Source: Sorex araneus
Lineage: Eukaryota > Chordata > Mammalia > Eulipotyphla > Soricidae
Assembly: GCF_027595985.1 (NCBI RefSeq)
Contig: NC_073305.1
Coordinates: forward strand, 86,980,626-87,044,625
Direction of reading: 5' to 3'
DNA: 64,000 nucleotides
The notes beneath the pieces were generated by a model that saw nothing but the letters and a program-made list of their open reading frames with translations, searched no databases and had not been told where the DNA came from. The translations under genes and the position numbers were made by a program. Below, one piece after another: positions 1 to 12,509 of the stretch (its first letter is position 1; each line of letters begins with the position of its first letter).

Positions 1-204
1 CCAGTAATTCTATTTCTCAGCATGTACCCACAAAATACAAAAACATTTATTTTAAAAGATATATTCACACTTCTATACATTGAAACATTTAGTACAATAT
101 CTGGCATACATATATAACATAATGTACAATAACATGAAATTTATGTTATATATTTAAATAAGTTACAGTACATATGTACACAATGGAATACAAGTTACAA
201 GAAA

Positions 205-330
205 ATAGGAAATCACAGTTTGCGGCAACTGGGAGATAAGTTAAATGACATAAGTCAGAAGGAGATGAATAAATACAGGTTGATCTCACTTATTTGTGGA
301 ATATAAAGATACAAAACAAGCAAGTAGGCA
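205..330 (+). mobile_element. L1 3' end fragment
   Basis: The stretch with ataagtcagaaggagatgaa and ctcacttatttgtggaatat matches the end of L1 ORF2 and the start of the 3'UTR as known from many mammals. The first 200 bases before it are AT-rich and show no gene. Confidence 0.55.
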
Positions 331-1185
331 GTATGGAACAATGGCAAACATCTACCATCACAAAACCTGTAACCAAGCTGTGGGGCGTTTGGGGTATTTG
401 GATCTACTGACTAATTTTTTATATTTTGAGTTCTCCTTTATGCTAATTTTTCTGATCTTTGCTTATATTATGTGGGTTGCTTTACCTAGTATCTTTCATG
501 GTCTCCTCTATTTCCTTTTTGACATCTAGTTATTGCAGGGTTCAATGTTCAGTGGCTATATATGATAATCCATCACCTTTCTCAGGGAGATTCAAATGAT
601 GTGGTTTCTAATCACTCATTGACACACGGACTGCTGAGAAAACCCCTGCTTTTGCCTGAAAGCCTTTACTCTCCTAAATTCCTCAAGCCCAAATCATTGC
701 TTGGCTTTCTTCAATTTCCCACTGAATATTCTAAGTGGATGTTCCATAAATATCCCAAACTCAATATGCTTAATGTAAATGCACTGCACCCATTGACTCC
801 TAGCTAATATTCTTTCTTCCATTTTTTGTCTGACAGACCATTACCATTCACCATTGTAAACAAGTCTGTAATCTGAGAGCCATTCTTGCCTTTTTCTACA
901 TTGACTGCTTTTTCTTCAACTTCCCCAACTGTTGATTTCATTTTTAATATTTCTCAGGTAGACCTCTTGGCATTTGCACTGTAGTTACTTATTTTCTGTT
1001 CTGTTCTGTTTTTAATTGCTTCCTCTGTGTTGAGATGCTGAATATTCACCTTTGTTCTTCAAACATATTTATTTAGCAGGAGTAAAAGTAGGGAGCAGGA
1101 TCAACTTCTAGACAGGTGTTATATTCTATCCTTAAAACTTCCTCTTACTGTTTCTTCCCTAAATTACATTAATATAAACCTTAAC
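331..1185. other. Intergenic, no gene seen
   Basis: Short open frames only, without splice context or recognisable protein similarity. It may contain old L1-derived sequence at its left side. Confidence 0.5.
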
Positions 1186-1194
1186 TGATCTTTT

Positions 1195-1429
1195 CTCCAT
1201 AGCATAGAGGATAGGGTGTTTGCCTTGCACACAGCAGACCCAGGTTTGATTCCTCCATCCCTCTCAGAGAGCCTGGCTACCGAGAGTATCCCGCCTGCAC
1301 AGCAGAGCCTGGCAAGCTACCCATGGTGTATTTGATATGCCAAAAACAGTAACAAGTCTCACAATGGAGACGTTACTGGTGCCTGCTCGAGCAAATCGAT
1401 GAACAACGGGAGGACAGTGACAGTGACAG
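1195..1429 (+). mobile_element. SINE type B, full length
   Basis: Degenerate tRNA-like head (box B ggtttgattcc), then the type B body and RTE-like tail ttactggtgcctgctcgag followed by repeated cagtga. A 9-base TSD tgatctttt lies at 1186-1194 and 1430-1438. Confidence 0.85.
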
Positions 1430-1533
1430 TGATCTTTTTTTCACTCCCCACCCTACTTCTCAGACTGACTACTTAGGATCTTATAAAATCCATTTTCCTC
1501 CATATTGAGTTGGAGTTAAACATACCAATTGGG

Positions 1534-1696
1534 GGGCTGGAGAGATAGCACAGCGGGTAGGGTGTTTGCCTTGCACTCGGCCGACCCGGGTTCAAATCCC
1601 AGCATCCCATATGGTCCCCTGAGCACAGCCAGGGGTAATTCCTGAGTGCAGAGCCAGGAGTAACCCCTGTGCATCGCCAGGTGTGACCAAAAAAAA
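1534..1696 (+). mobile_element. SINE type A, young copy
   Basis: Near-consensus head (agcacagcgggtagggtg, box B ggttcaaatcc) and A tail. An exact 16-base TSD aaacataccaattggg lies at 1518-1533 and 1697-1712, indicating a recent L1-type insertion. Confidence 0.95.
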
Positions 1697-1985
1697 AAAC
1701 ATACCAATTGGGAGGAATTTAAATTGTACCTCAGTGAAGTACGAGTGGAACAGAGAAATTAGTAGACATTGCTCATGTGAACTCTGAGTGCTCTAACATT
1801 CTTTAACACTTTCTCTCCTAACCACATTAAACTTTATCATCAATTTACCATCTTTCCTCCTTAGGTACCCTCTTATCCAGCTTAAATTCCATAACCACTT
1901 ATTATAATCAGTCTCTTTGGAGATAACCTCAGTCCCTTGCATATATCACTTGGTCATATTCATTGGATAAAACCACAATCCCTAT

Positions 1986-2137
1986 GTCACTGTATCACTG
2001 TCATCCCATTGCTCATTGATTTGCTCACCAGTAACGACTCCATCGTGAGACTTGTTGTTACTGTTTTTGGCATATTGAGTACGCCACAGATAGCTTGCCA
2101 GGCTATGCCATGTGGGCAAGATACTCTCAGTACCAGC
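1986..2137 (-). mobile_element. SINE type B, head missing
   Basis: Antisense RTE-like tail (cactgtcatcccattgctc) followed by the body as far as gatactctcagta. The tRNA head is absent, so the copy is 5' truncated. Confidence 0.8.
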
Positions 2138-2185
2138 TAAATTTAATTCTTTACCTTATTCTGTTTTTAAACCTATACTATTGAA

Positions 2186-2340
2186 AGCTGGAGAGATAGT
2201 AGAAAGGGTAAGGCACCTCTCATGCATGCAGCTCACCTAGGTTTGATAACTGGTACCACATACTATCTCCAGAATCCCACCAAGAGTAATCCCTGAGGAC
2301 AGAGCCAGGAATAAGCCCTGATGTGGCCCAAAATAAAAAA
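2186..2340 (+). mobile_element. SINE type A, diverged
   Basis: Recognisable head gctggagagatagta, body ctgaggacagagccaggaat and end gatgtggccc plus A tail. Many substitutions point to an older insertion. Confidence 0.75.
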
Positions 2341-2857
2341 AAATTTCCAAAACAAAACAAAATTGAATACTACTAAATGAAGGACGAATTCAAACCTGCA
2401 GCTCTGTTGATTGGTCTCACTTTAATGATCATGTGTGAGCACAACCCACAACGGGACTGTTCTACTACCCAAAACAGTGACATGCATCTCATTCTTCTGC
2501 ATAGTTATAGAAGTTAAAGTCTTTTCATCTTCTAGTTCCAAATAGCAATTTACTGCATACCCAAATCTACCGTTTGGTGCACTTCTCAGATCTCCAATAC
2601 CCTGTCCAAATTCTTCACTTTTGGTAACCTCTTATTTTATTCAGAAAAGAAAAGCAAACAGAAGACTCTACAAACTTACAGAAGATTGAGTTCTCTGTAT
2701 ATATTTACTTACTGGTATATCCCTACTCTCATATTCTAGATGACCTAACTCTCTTCCTACCTAAGCAAACTCTTGTATCTGTTTATGAGTTCCCATCCCT
2801 TCTTCACCTTAACTTTTTTATTTCAGAATTGTTCCCTAGAAGGGTGTCTTTATAAGA

Positions 2858-3012
2858 GACCAGAGAGATAGTACAAGGCATTTGACTGGCATGTGAGTGA
2901 CCCTGGTTTGATTCCTAGCTCTGCATAGAGTCCCCTGAGCACAGGGCCAAGAGGAGCAAGGGCTGAGCCTGCTGGGTGTTGCCCCAAAATACAAAACACA
3001 ACACACAAAAAG
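2858..3012 (+). mobile_element. SINE type A, diverged
   Basis: Head accagagagatagtaca, body cctgagcacagggcc and an A-rich tail with CA runs. It has lost several bases in the body. Confidence 0.75.
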
Positions 3013-3524
3013 GTATCTTTACTGCTGTTGCTTCATTTAACTTACCACAAAATTTTCTAAACAAGAACTGCTACTTTATGATATGAAATTTATTGAATAC
3101 AACTTAGGACAAGTTAATAATAAGTTTATAGCAGATTTATAATTATACTTTATATTTTTATAACTGGTACTGCTCTACTACTGAATTCTTTCTGTATGTT
3201 AATTAGAAAGCAAGGTTATAATAATCTCTTTGGTATTCCATAACATCTCTCCAATAATGTGACAATAATTGCAATGAATGTTTATGCAATGGTACATGAT
3301 TAAATTCACTATGAGATTGTTCAGCTGAACATAAGCAGGACTTTTTGGTTTTGGGGGGTAATCATATTAAAGTTTCTTTAAAATAATGTTTACAATATTT
3401 TTGGTCATACATAGTATCACTTTCTTCCCTTCTATGACAGAAAAGACCCAGACGGTCACTCAAATTTTCTCTTTATTTTAATTATAGTTTATGTGGATTG
3501 TTGCATAAGTCTTTTGTTTTGGTC

Positions 3525-3696
3525 TGCTTTGGTTTGGGTGTTACACCCAGTGGTGCTCAGAACTTACTGCTCCTTGATCTGCACTCAGGAATCACTCCTG
3601 GTAGGGGTCAGGAGACCATATGAGCCAGGGATGAAATGTAGATTGCCTATATGCAAGGCAAGTACCTTACCCACTGTACTATTTCTTCAGCCCAAG
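3525..3696 (-). mobile_element. SINE type A, diverged
   Basis: Reverse orientation: cacccagtggtgctcagaac, then accatatgagcc, then the antisense head ending cttcagccc. Confidence 0.75.
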
Positions 3697-3871
3697 TCTA
3701 TGGAATTGATGTACAACATTACTGGACACCCCCACAAAGTAAGCATGAACCTCCACCACTGTCCCAACGTAATCTCTAGTCCATTCTTCATCCTTCCCCC
3801 ACCCTACAACCTCCCTCCATCTTCAATGGCAAATTTAGTGTGAATCTTTTAAACATTATGCTATAGTTGTA

Positions 3872-4114
3872 GAACTGTAGCACTGTCGTCCAGTTGTTCA
3901 TCAATTTTCTCAAGCAGGCACCAGTAAAGTCTCTATTGTGAGACTTGTTGTTTTTGGCATATTGAATATGCCACGGGTAGCTTGCCAAGCTCTGCCATGC
4001 GGATGGGATACTCTCGGTAGCTTGCCTGGCTCTCTGAGAGGGACAAAGGAATCAAACCCAGGTAGGCTGCATGCAAGGCAGCAGCCTACCCACTGTGCTA
4101 TTGCTCCAGTCCAA
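3872..4114 (-). mobile_element. SINE type B, full length
   Basis: Antisense tail gtagcactgtcgtccagttg, body with the conserved tttttggcatattgaatatg, and antisense head ending tgctattgctccagtcc. It abuts the palindrome that starts at 4120. Confidence 0.88.
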
Positions 4115-4119
4115 TCATA

Positions 4120-4270
4120 AAGTATGATTTACAAATATATTGTCTTGAAACAGAGCTTTTGAAAAAACTTTCTTGAGCAATTTGTTTCTTTAACTGTAGA
4201 AGAAACAAATTGCTCAAGAATTTTTTTTCAAAAGCTCTGTTTCAAGACAATATATTTGTAAATCATACTT
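4120..4270. repeat. 71-bp near-perfect inverted repeat, 9-nt loop
   Basis: Arms 4120-4190 and 4200-4270 are reverse complements with two adjacent mismatches (ag against tt near 4208 on one arm). The loop is 4191-4199. The flanks stop matching at once (4119 a, 4271 c). A transcript would form a hairpin of roughly 150 nt. Nothing marks it as a gene. Confidence 0.95.
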
Positions 4271-4274
4271 CATA

Positions 4275-5495
4275 TACCATTTCAGTATACACGTGATGAG
4301 TAAACAAATTTGCCTAAAGGCAAGTTTCAGGAAAGAAAAACAAAAATATTTATAGCCTAAAGTTTATTTTATTATTATTTTCTTTCTGTTAAGAGGTATA
4401 CAGTATATACAACTGGACTCATATTTTTCTTTAGCCAAGAATTTCAGATTACTTGTCAAAGTTTCTGAAAAAAAAATAGAGGAACACACTCATACTGCAG
4501 TAGCCTGGTTTTAATTTTTGCTCTCTAATATGGTAAATATTGTCGTTGAATGTAGGATAAAATTGGTTTGTCCTTTCTCCCTTGCTGCAGGGAGCTTAGG
4601 CTTATTGAGTTACACCCATCGCAGTGCTTCTGAGGCACTCCCATTCCTCTGTGTTTATCTTTAACCTCTCCTCTGTGGTCTGCTTCCCCTATCTGTTAAT
4701 CACTTATATCCCCAAATCAGACCATGCCTTGTAAGGTCAGATCCTTCTAAGGACTCTGAATTTATTTTGTATTTGTAAGTAAAATATTGCTTTTCTCCTT
4801 CCCTTATGTCCTATAAGTTTATAGTTTACTTGAGAGCAATGTCCTTTTTGTATAGACACAGGAAGACAGTTAATGCTAAGTTTTTGTAACTTGGGAGTTA
4901 ACTAACTTCGAATAATATTTAATCCTGGGCATCTGTCATATTTACTCAAATTAAGCTTCAGTTGCTATTAGTTCCTAGCACCTCAAAAGCAGGGTCCCAA
5001 TGAAGGGACTGGATAGACCCAGGGCGAGTTGTAAGCCACCCTAGCATTGAAACAAGACATGCCAAGCACCATAATAATTAATTATAAGTTAAGAGCATGG
5101 CCACGGACAAATTCTGTCATGATCTAGAGAGAAACAACTAGATAGGGACCCTACTAGGGTTAGGAAGGACTAATCTGACCTGAGCACTGTAGTCTGAGAT
5201 CTGTATAGAGATATCCCCAGGAGAGTCACCCTATAAGCTTAATATATCTCTTACTGTGTCCATACAAAATGACTAATATTATTAATAAGTAGAATTAGGA
5301 TGAATGTTTAAATTGGACTAAGGAAAGGAGAAATGCACCCCTAGATGGTATTTTGCCCTTAGGCAGGTCACCTTGGTAAATGAGAATTTGTTCTAGAAGA
5401 AGCTTCTCCTGTGGGAAGGACTTTACATCTGTTGATTGTATAACTACACCTATGAGTAATTGCTGCCCCCAAGACTTCACGATTTTGCTCTACGA
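4275..5495. other. Intergenic, unassigned
   Basis: No coding similarity and no typical SINE. Wording such as ggtcagatccttctaagg and an A+T-rich mid part could be an old retroposon, but I cannot name one. Confidence 0.4.
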
Positions 5496-5499
5496 CTAA

Positions 5500-5910
5500 G
5501 GCTGTAAGAGTGGGCACAAGGAATAGAAATACAGGAGTGGGTGAGACTGAAAGGAGGCAGAGGGAGACTAGATTGGAATAAACTGCAACTTATCACTGAC
5601 CAGTTTGGTGGCCCTGTTCCCTCCCTCATGTGTGTGTTGGTGGCTGTGGCAGGCTGGAGTGGGGAAGTGGCTCATGGCCACCAAATGCACTTGGCGAGAG
5701 AGAGCACTATGCTTCTAATTTAATATTGAATACACAGTTCAATAAATCTCTTTCCTGTCCCAGGCAGCCTAGGTTTATCTCTGTGTTATATCCAAGTCAA
5801 TTCTCACAAGCCTCTGGTCTCTCAGCTTGTCTTTTTTGTATCTCAGCAAGGGTGTGGTTAACCAAAGTGTCTACACCCTTTGGACTAGCTGAGGGCTCAT
5901 CAGAGTGATA
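5500..5910 (+). mobile_element. Possible LTR fragment
   Basis: The segment gttcaataaatctctttcct near 5740 places an AATAAA signal before a pyrimidine-rich stretch, as in the R-U5 part of ERV1-type LTRs. No clear TG...CA ends, TSD or internal retroviral sequence is visible. It could also be single-copy DNA. Confidence 0.3.
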
Positions 5911-6154
5911 CTTACCACAAGATGCTTACCTACTGATTGATCAAGAGAGATAAGTAGGGATGGAGATGCATGTGCTCTCTTCATTACAATATAGGAGAAA
6001 TTTTCTCCTTGAATAATAGTGTGAGAGAATTTGGCATATTCAGTAAGCCTACTATTCCTATGTCATTCTTTTGGGAAGTTGCGGCTTCTTTGAAAGACAC
6101 TTACCCTGCTTTGGGCATCAACCTTCAAGGTCATGGCAAAAGAAAAATTAAACA

Positions 6155-6362
6155 GGAGCCAGAGAACTAGCTCCACGGGCCTGAGTATGCTTCGTTGCAG
6201 GAAGCCCAGGTACCCTCCCTACACCACATTTTCCTTCGAAAGCACTGCTAGGTGTTTTAATCCCTCCCCTGGTATAAAACCCTTTTGCATTTGCCATACT
6301 ATATGCATCCCTGAGAAACTATGGATATGGCCCAAAACCAAAACAAAAAAAGCAAACAAAAG
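6155..6362 (+). mobile_element. SINE type A, highly diverged
   Basis: Weak head gagccagagaactagctcc, a body with ccctgagaa and an end reading atatggcccaaaaccaaaac. The call rests mainly on the A-rich end. Confidence 0.45.
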
Positions 6363-6382
6363 ACATTTTTTTAAAAATTGAA

Positions 6383-6642
6383 CCGTCACTGTCATCCCAT
6401 TGCTCATCGATTTGTTCGAGTGGGCACCAGTAACATCTCTCAGAGAGACTTATTGAGAGACTTATTGTTACTGTTTTTGGCATATCCAATACACATGGGT
6501 AGCTTGCCAGGTTCTGCAGTGTGGGCTCGATTATCGATACTCTCAGTAGCTTGCCGGGTTCTCTGAGAGGGGCAGAGGAATCGAACTCGGTTCTGCTGCG
6601 TGAAAGGCGAAAGCCCAACTGCTGTGCTATCACTCCAGCAAA
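6383..6642 (-). mobile_element. SINE type B, full length
   Basis: Antisense tail cactgtcatcccattgctca, ttgttcgagtgggcaccagt, body, and head ending tatcactccagc. It contains a small local duplication of gagacttattg at about 6447-6468. Confidence 0.88.
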
Positions 6643-6649
6643 AAATTGT

Positions 6650-7770
6650 TCTGTTAAAAGAATTGAACAGAACTCATTTTTTCTCTTCTAGAAAAGAGAA
6701 AGTAAAATGTTACACAATCATTTATGGCACATCTGAAACACTCCTGAATTATTACTATAGTCATAGTTTTTCTAAATTTCTCAAGTGCTGACTGATCAAA
6801 TGCTGATGCAAATAAAAATAGCTCATAATAGAATAATAATAAGAAGAAGAAAGAAGGAGGAGAGAGAATGATGTAAGGGAGGAAAAAAGAATGAGAGAGA
6901 AAAGGAAGGGAACCTACTGCTCAATATATATGATATTTCAAATGTTCACTTTTAGTTACTCCTTAAACACCCTGAAAAGGACTTTCAGCATTTTATGCTT
7001 GTGGGAACTAAGGTAATACTGGAGTGTAAACATATGACAAAAATTTAAGTGTGACTAAAGGAATCTAAGCTTCATCACTCATGTTTGTCAGCAGCACATG
7101 AAAGAAATCGGGGTGCATCTATAATAAGCATTAGCAAGCTCAAATGCAATCTCTTCCATATTCAGAACTGCAGCAATCAAAAATCAAAGGGAAATCTGAG
7201 GCTTATCATGTCTCATCTTAGAGGTATTTTAATGAACAAGTGCATATGATTAACTATATTGTTTTTATAGTGTGTACATGTAACCAAACACAACATATAT
7301 GAAAATAAAATGTTAACTTGTGAATAGATGAATTTGAGGTAAGAACCATTAATAAGATACACATTAAATTTACTCAGTGACCCACAGAGATGTCATGATT
7401 CCTGAATATTCTGCCACTTGAACAAGTTGGCCAACTTCTGTCCCAGCCATGCCTACCTACTGCACCAGTTTTCATTCTTCTCAAGTCTCCCATCTCACCT
7501 CCGTTCCCCAGAAGACCTTCCTGAATTCAAGGAAGGGCTACAACATGCAACATCTCTACAACAAAGAGATAAAGGATGAAATAGCTATTGTGTCACAAAG
7601 AGAAGACACTAGAAGGTAGGAAGGAACAATGGGAGAAGATATTAGAGAGGAAGATAGAGGTCGGTGGAGTTAAGGCAGAATTACTTGGTGGGAAGCAAGA
7701 AGCCCTTGGAAAAATATTTACCTCTGAGAAACTTTCAGTACCAGCAGCTACTGAAGAATTTTTTGTGAGG
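6650..7770. other. Intergenic, no gene seen
   Basis: Contains a purine-rich tract at 6835-6910. No protein similarity in any frame and no recognised repeat. Confidence 0.5.
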
Positions 7771-7774
7771 TAGC

Positions 7775-7920
7775 ATTCCTGGCGGTGCTCAGGGATTACT
7801 TCTCTTATATCTCTTATGCCTCTTATGCAGTCCAGGGAGCAAATGGGGTGCCAGGGATTGAACCCAAGCCAGCCACATAAAAGGCAAGCACCCAACCTGC
7901 TATACTATGTCTCTCGACCT
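7775..7920 (-). mobile_element. SINE type A, tail lost
   Basis: Starts at cctggcggtgctcagggatt and runs through ggggtgccagggattgaacc to the antisense head ending atgtctctcgacc. A small ctcttat duplication lies inside near 7800-7825. Confidence 0.75.
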
Positions 7921-8040
7921 GAAGAACTTTTAATAACATAGATATATGCTATTGGTAACTGAATGTATTGCACTATGGTGCTTCTGGGTACCTCTTGTCA
8001 TCACTTCACTTTGTCAGGAAACATACATATCCCCCCAGGG

Positions 8041-8203
8041 AGGGGCTGGAGAGATAGTACAGTGAGTAGAGCACTTGTTCTGAATGCAGCTGACCTGAGT
8101 TTCATCCCCAGCACCCCACATGGTCCCCTGAGCACTGCCAGTAGTGATCCCTGAATACAGAGTCAGAAGTAAGCACTGAGCATCACCAGGTGTGACCCAA
8201 CCC
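8041..8203 (+). mobile_element. SINE type A
   Basis: Head ggggctggagagatagtaca, box B agtttcatccc, body catggtcccctgagcactgc, end caggtgtgacccaac. Confidence 0.9.
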
Positions 8204-9932
8204 CCATTCTTATCTGCTCACCCACCATCCCCAGAAGAATACAGGGGACTAGAGTAAACCCACTTCCCTGGGAGGAATCCCTAAGAGGATAAAGAGAAGC
8301 ACACAGAGCTGTCTAAATCATTTGTGTATAAATTTCAATAGACATGCTGACCTTATTGACATAAATTGTATTTACTCACATTATTTTTTCTGTCTCTCCT
8401 TCTAAACCTGTAAGGCTATCACAATGGAAATAAGGGCTACTTTATTCATCTGTTTTCCTTAGTTTCTTGACCCTTAGAAAAGAGGCTTTCAAAGGGATCT
8501 CTAGACAGTAGAATCCCCCTCACTGCAAATGAACAAGCACTAAAAATGCCGTCTTGCTCTCCCCAGAATCTTCATTTCTGTCTCTCATGCTTTTGTCTAC
8601 CCACTAATGCAAAAAAAAACAACCAAAAACATGTTGAGTGTTAAACTAGAACCTACCACAGAGGAGATGAAAAGAACGAACAACAGATATTTGATCCCTG
8701 ATGCTGTCCACATATCTAGACCACTGAAGGTCAACATTGCCCAGTAACATTACCTTAAGTTCACAAAGGTCAGGTCAAAATGCCCCCAGTGACTTCATCA
8801 AACCACTCCTGTAAGTAGAATATATCATGGTAGGACCTATCTCCCCACCAGTGACCACCTTTGTCTGCTTCTGCTACTTCTTCCATCAACCCATTTATAA
8901 CCCAGACCTTCACTTGAGAATAAAAGTGATTTAGGGACAAGTTTACCATCTTCTTGGGCTTCTAGTCCTCTGTTTGCATCACACCAACTCTTATCTGGAA
9001 GATTGTCCCTTGGAGCAGCAAACAATAGGATCTTACACTGGACGACACCACCAACCCAATATGTCAGCCTTCTGGTAGTACTTGTTTTTCCAAAGAGCAC
9101 TCAGAAGTGATGTCCAAGGGGATTCCAGGAGAGCACAAAAGTACTTTTTAAAAACAGAGTCTCTTGCTAGTGCCCTGGTCCACCATAGCACATAGAGAAA
9201 ATCCTCTTACTCAATGTGAGGCCAGGCCATCACTACATTCCCTCAGGATTCCCACACGAAGATACCAGCAAAGAACAAGAGGCTCCACCGATTGTGCCTG
9301 GTGGCCTTTAAAATATAAAACTCAAGGATATTGGTAAAGGACAAATAATTGCCAATACTTTGAATTCAAATATAACTGTCATGCATTGTTTACTTTTATG
9401 CATTCATCTTGAACCCCAACTAATCATTTCAGAACTGAAAATGTAGGTCAGCCATCTGGGCTGAAGTTCGTGGAAGGAGCATTCCGCCAACACTGACTTC
9501 CTTCCCTTGAGGTTACTGTAACAAGCTGCCTGTTTTTCGAAGCCAACTTCTAGTCTCAGAATATGCTGCAGAAGGCTCCCACACTGTGCATACAGCAGTC
9601 AAACTGAAAGGACCTGGCTGCTACGTTCTCTCAGACATGTCCCACAGGTGAGTCAGAGGTATTTACTAGTTCTCCCTCCCTCCTGTGACCTAAGACCTTG
9701 CTCATCAAAGGTAGCTATTTATTACAGAAACGTGTTCAATAGAAGATAATGCATACAATGAAACTCAATTGCTGTTCTGAGGTAGAGACAATGACCCAGA
9801 CATGACCATTGAGTAGGCCATGTCTAATCATTCCTAGACTAAATGTTCCTCCAGATGGGGCATGTACTACAGAAGTTCATCAAGAATCTGAGCTGGTGAA
9901 GGGCTTTCAATGCAAGAAAGCATTTCAGAGTC
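8204..9932. other. Intergenic, largely repeat-free
   Basis: No exon recognised. The part at about 9,400-9,720 is less AT-rich and holds an AP-1 type site TGAGTCA at 9649-9655. This makes it a weak candidate for a conserved non-coding element downstream of IL17F. Confidence 0.4.
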
Positions 9933-10008
9933 TTGGGAGATGACTAAGAGGCCTTGCATGTAGGAGACTTGCATTCAAACCCAGGTACTGCAAAAGAAAA
10001 AAAAAAGG
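9933..10008 (+). mobile_element. tRNA-headed SINE fragment
   Basis: ggagatgactaagaggccttgcatg, box B-like cattcaaaccc and a short A-rich tail. The body is missing. Confidence 0.45.
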
Positions 10009-10239
10009 CATTTGCACGGAAGAAAGCAACCAGATACTAACAGCATCATATTAGTTTCCTAGCACTCTTTTAACAAGCTACCATAATTTAGGTGGCTTAA
10101 AAGAGCACCCATTTCAACAGGACCAGGAACAGAGATCCTCTGCCCATATGCTCCACACCCCACTCCACAACCCATCTCCAGCAACTCAACAATCACACCC
10201 ATAAGCCACCTCTAGCTGGTGCCAGATAATCTCATCATG

Positions 10240-10760
10240 AGCCGTTACTCAGATCACACTCCTTCTTGCCCAGAGGGAGCAACATGACACTCACCATAAC
10301 CATGCTGCCAGACCCCATGCCACACTGTTTCACTCAGAGCGCCCCAGAGGGGGCCAGTGAGAGCCCTCCCTGCCCCAAGGGACCCTGTCCCAGCAGCCGA
10401 AAACCTCCAGAACTCAACCTCCACCATGTTCATGGCCACTCCCTACTCTGCTCAGGCAGAGCCTCACCCACAAGTAAACCTTTTCCTGGACTATGTGGTT
10501 GCATTTGTGGCCACGTGACACTCCATAGGACATACCCTACCGATAGTCCAAGAGTTCTGCACCACATTTGTTGGGATTCAAAGTAGGAGGCAATCAACCT
10601 TAGCATGAAATATTATATTATTTTGATTCTGCTTTGGGTCAGGAATTGGGGTTTGGGATGGAAACACCCGAAATATGGTGGTGGGAAGGTGTAATGGTGG
10701 TGGGATTGGTGTTTGAATATTAAATGTAATCAAATATTGTGCATTACTTTATAAAATAAA
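10240..10760 (+). repeat. Family X retroposon, copy 1
   Basis: Shares with the other X copies the stretch cctccagaactcaa, the line cactccctactctgctcagg, the box cacatttgttgggattcaaa and a 3' end reading ggtggtgggattggtgtttg then actttataaaa plus A-rich tail. No ORF survives. The family is unassigned; an L1-dependent non-autonomous element is the simplest guess. Confidence 0.7.
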
Positions 10761-11018
10761 AAAATTTTTTAAAGGGCAGCCATTTATTCTCTTAGAAACC
10801 CAAGTCACCATCACGGTGTCAGCAAGACTATGTTCTGTCCTAAGGCTCTGCAAAAGGTCATTTTTGGTGACTTCAAGCTTCTAGAACTTTATTCTTTGAT
10901 CTGTAACCCCTTCCTTCAACTTCAAAGCACATCACTCCTCTGTTTTCAGTCACCATGTCATATTATCTTCTTTTGTCATTAAATTCCCTTCTGTCTCCCT
11001 CTTTAAAGGTTATTTTTT

Positions 11019-11190
11019 TGGAACCAGAGCAATAGTACAGCCAGTAGGGCATTTTCCTTGCACGCAGCAAACCCGGGTTCAATCCCCAGCATGCCATATG
11101 GTCCCCCATGCACCTCCAAGAGTTATCTCTGAATCACAGAGCCAGGAGTAATCCTGAATATACCAGGTGTTGGCCCAAAAAGAAAAAAGA
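11019..11190 (+). mobile_element. SINE type A
   Basis: Head aaccagagcaatagtacag, box B ggttcaatccc, body to caggtgttggcccaaaaag. Confidence 0.85.
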
Positions 11191-11311
11191 GTTCATTTTT
11201 CTCCTGCATTTAGGGCTCACTGGAATCAATCAGGAAAATCTCCCAACTCCCTCTTTATTTATTTTTGACAATTTTTTTTATGCTGGGGGGTTGTATAAAG
11301 AAGAAAGGGAA

Positions 11312-11435
11312 TAACCAGTTGGTGCTTAGAGCCTGCTCTCAGCTTGGTGCTCAGAGATCATTCCCAGGAATGATGAGGGACCCTGAGGGAATGAGGACCT
11401 AGCCCAAAGATCCTGCATGTAAAGCACATACTCCA
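11312..11435 (-). mobile_element. SINE type A fragment
   Basis: Antisense body gctcagagatcattcccagg and antisense head remnant tgcatgtaaagcacatactcc. Confidence 0.6.
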
Positions 11436-11609
11436 GTCCTTTTAGTCATCCCTTAGCCTACTATATCTTTGTTTATATTCTATTTTTTAATATTTTTATA
11501 GATCAGGAATACTTCTTAGCTATAGGGATGCCAATAATGTAGCTTGTTGTGAATCTGTGAGATCCTGGGTTTGATCACAAGAACAATAAAAGCGAAGAGA
11601 GTAGCATAG

Positions 11610-12060
11610 AAAGATATGCTACTTTCTATCATGCCAGACTGTCTCATCCAGAGCAATTTGGAGGCGGGGTGGGTGAGTTCTCTGTCCCACCCCAACTGAG
11701 TCCCAGAAGCCAAAATCCTCCAGAACTCAATCACCACCATGCTCACAGCCATTCTCCACAGGGTTGGATGAGCCTCATCCCTGAGTGAATATACTATAGA
11801 ATTCCTGTAGCATGCAGTACAACACCTCATACTTTACACCACATTTGATGGGTTTTAAAGTAGAAGGCAATGCAACAATCTTCAACACTTTCCTCTACAC
11901 AAAATTAATTATTTCAGTTCTGCTTTGAAAACACTTGGTTTGGGACTTGGTGAAAAAACATTTGAAATATGGTTATAGGAAGATTCAATGGTGGTGGGAT
12001 TGGTGGCCGAATATTAAATGTAATGAATTATTGTGAATGACTTTATAAAAATTAAGTAAA
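11610..12060 (+). repeat. Family X retroposon, copy 2
   Basis: cctccagaactcaatcacca, cacatttgatgggttttaaa, then ggtggtgggattggtggccg and actttataaaaatt. The A-rich tail runs straight into the GAAA microsatellite, as expected when a simple repeat grows from a poly(A) tail. Confidence 0.75.
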
Positions 12061-12342
<282 letters not shown>

Positions 12343-12344
12343 GT

Positions 12345-12509
12345 CCCTGAGATCAGGCACAAGACAAGGTCGCCCACTTTCACCTTTGCTATTCATTATA
12401 GTACTGGAAGTACTAGCCATAGCAGTTAGGCAAGAAAAAGATATCAAGGGCATCCAAATAGGAAAAAAATAAGTCAAGCTTTCACTATTTGCAGATGACA
12501 TGACACTGT
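12345..12509 (+). mobile_element. L1 ORF2 reverse-transcriptase fragment, left part
   Basis: Reading + gives [13 protein letters not shown]-like and LFADDMT-like wording of the L1 ORF2 reverse transcriptase. A stop lies between them, so it is dead. The reading continues at 13,352, showing that 12,510-13,351 is a later insertion. Confidence 0.85.
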
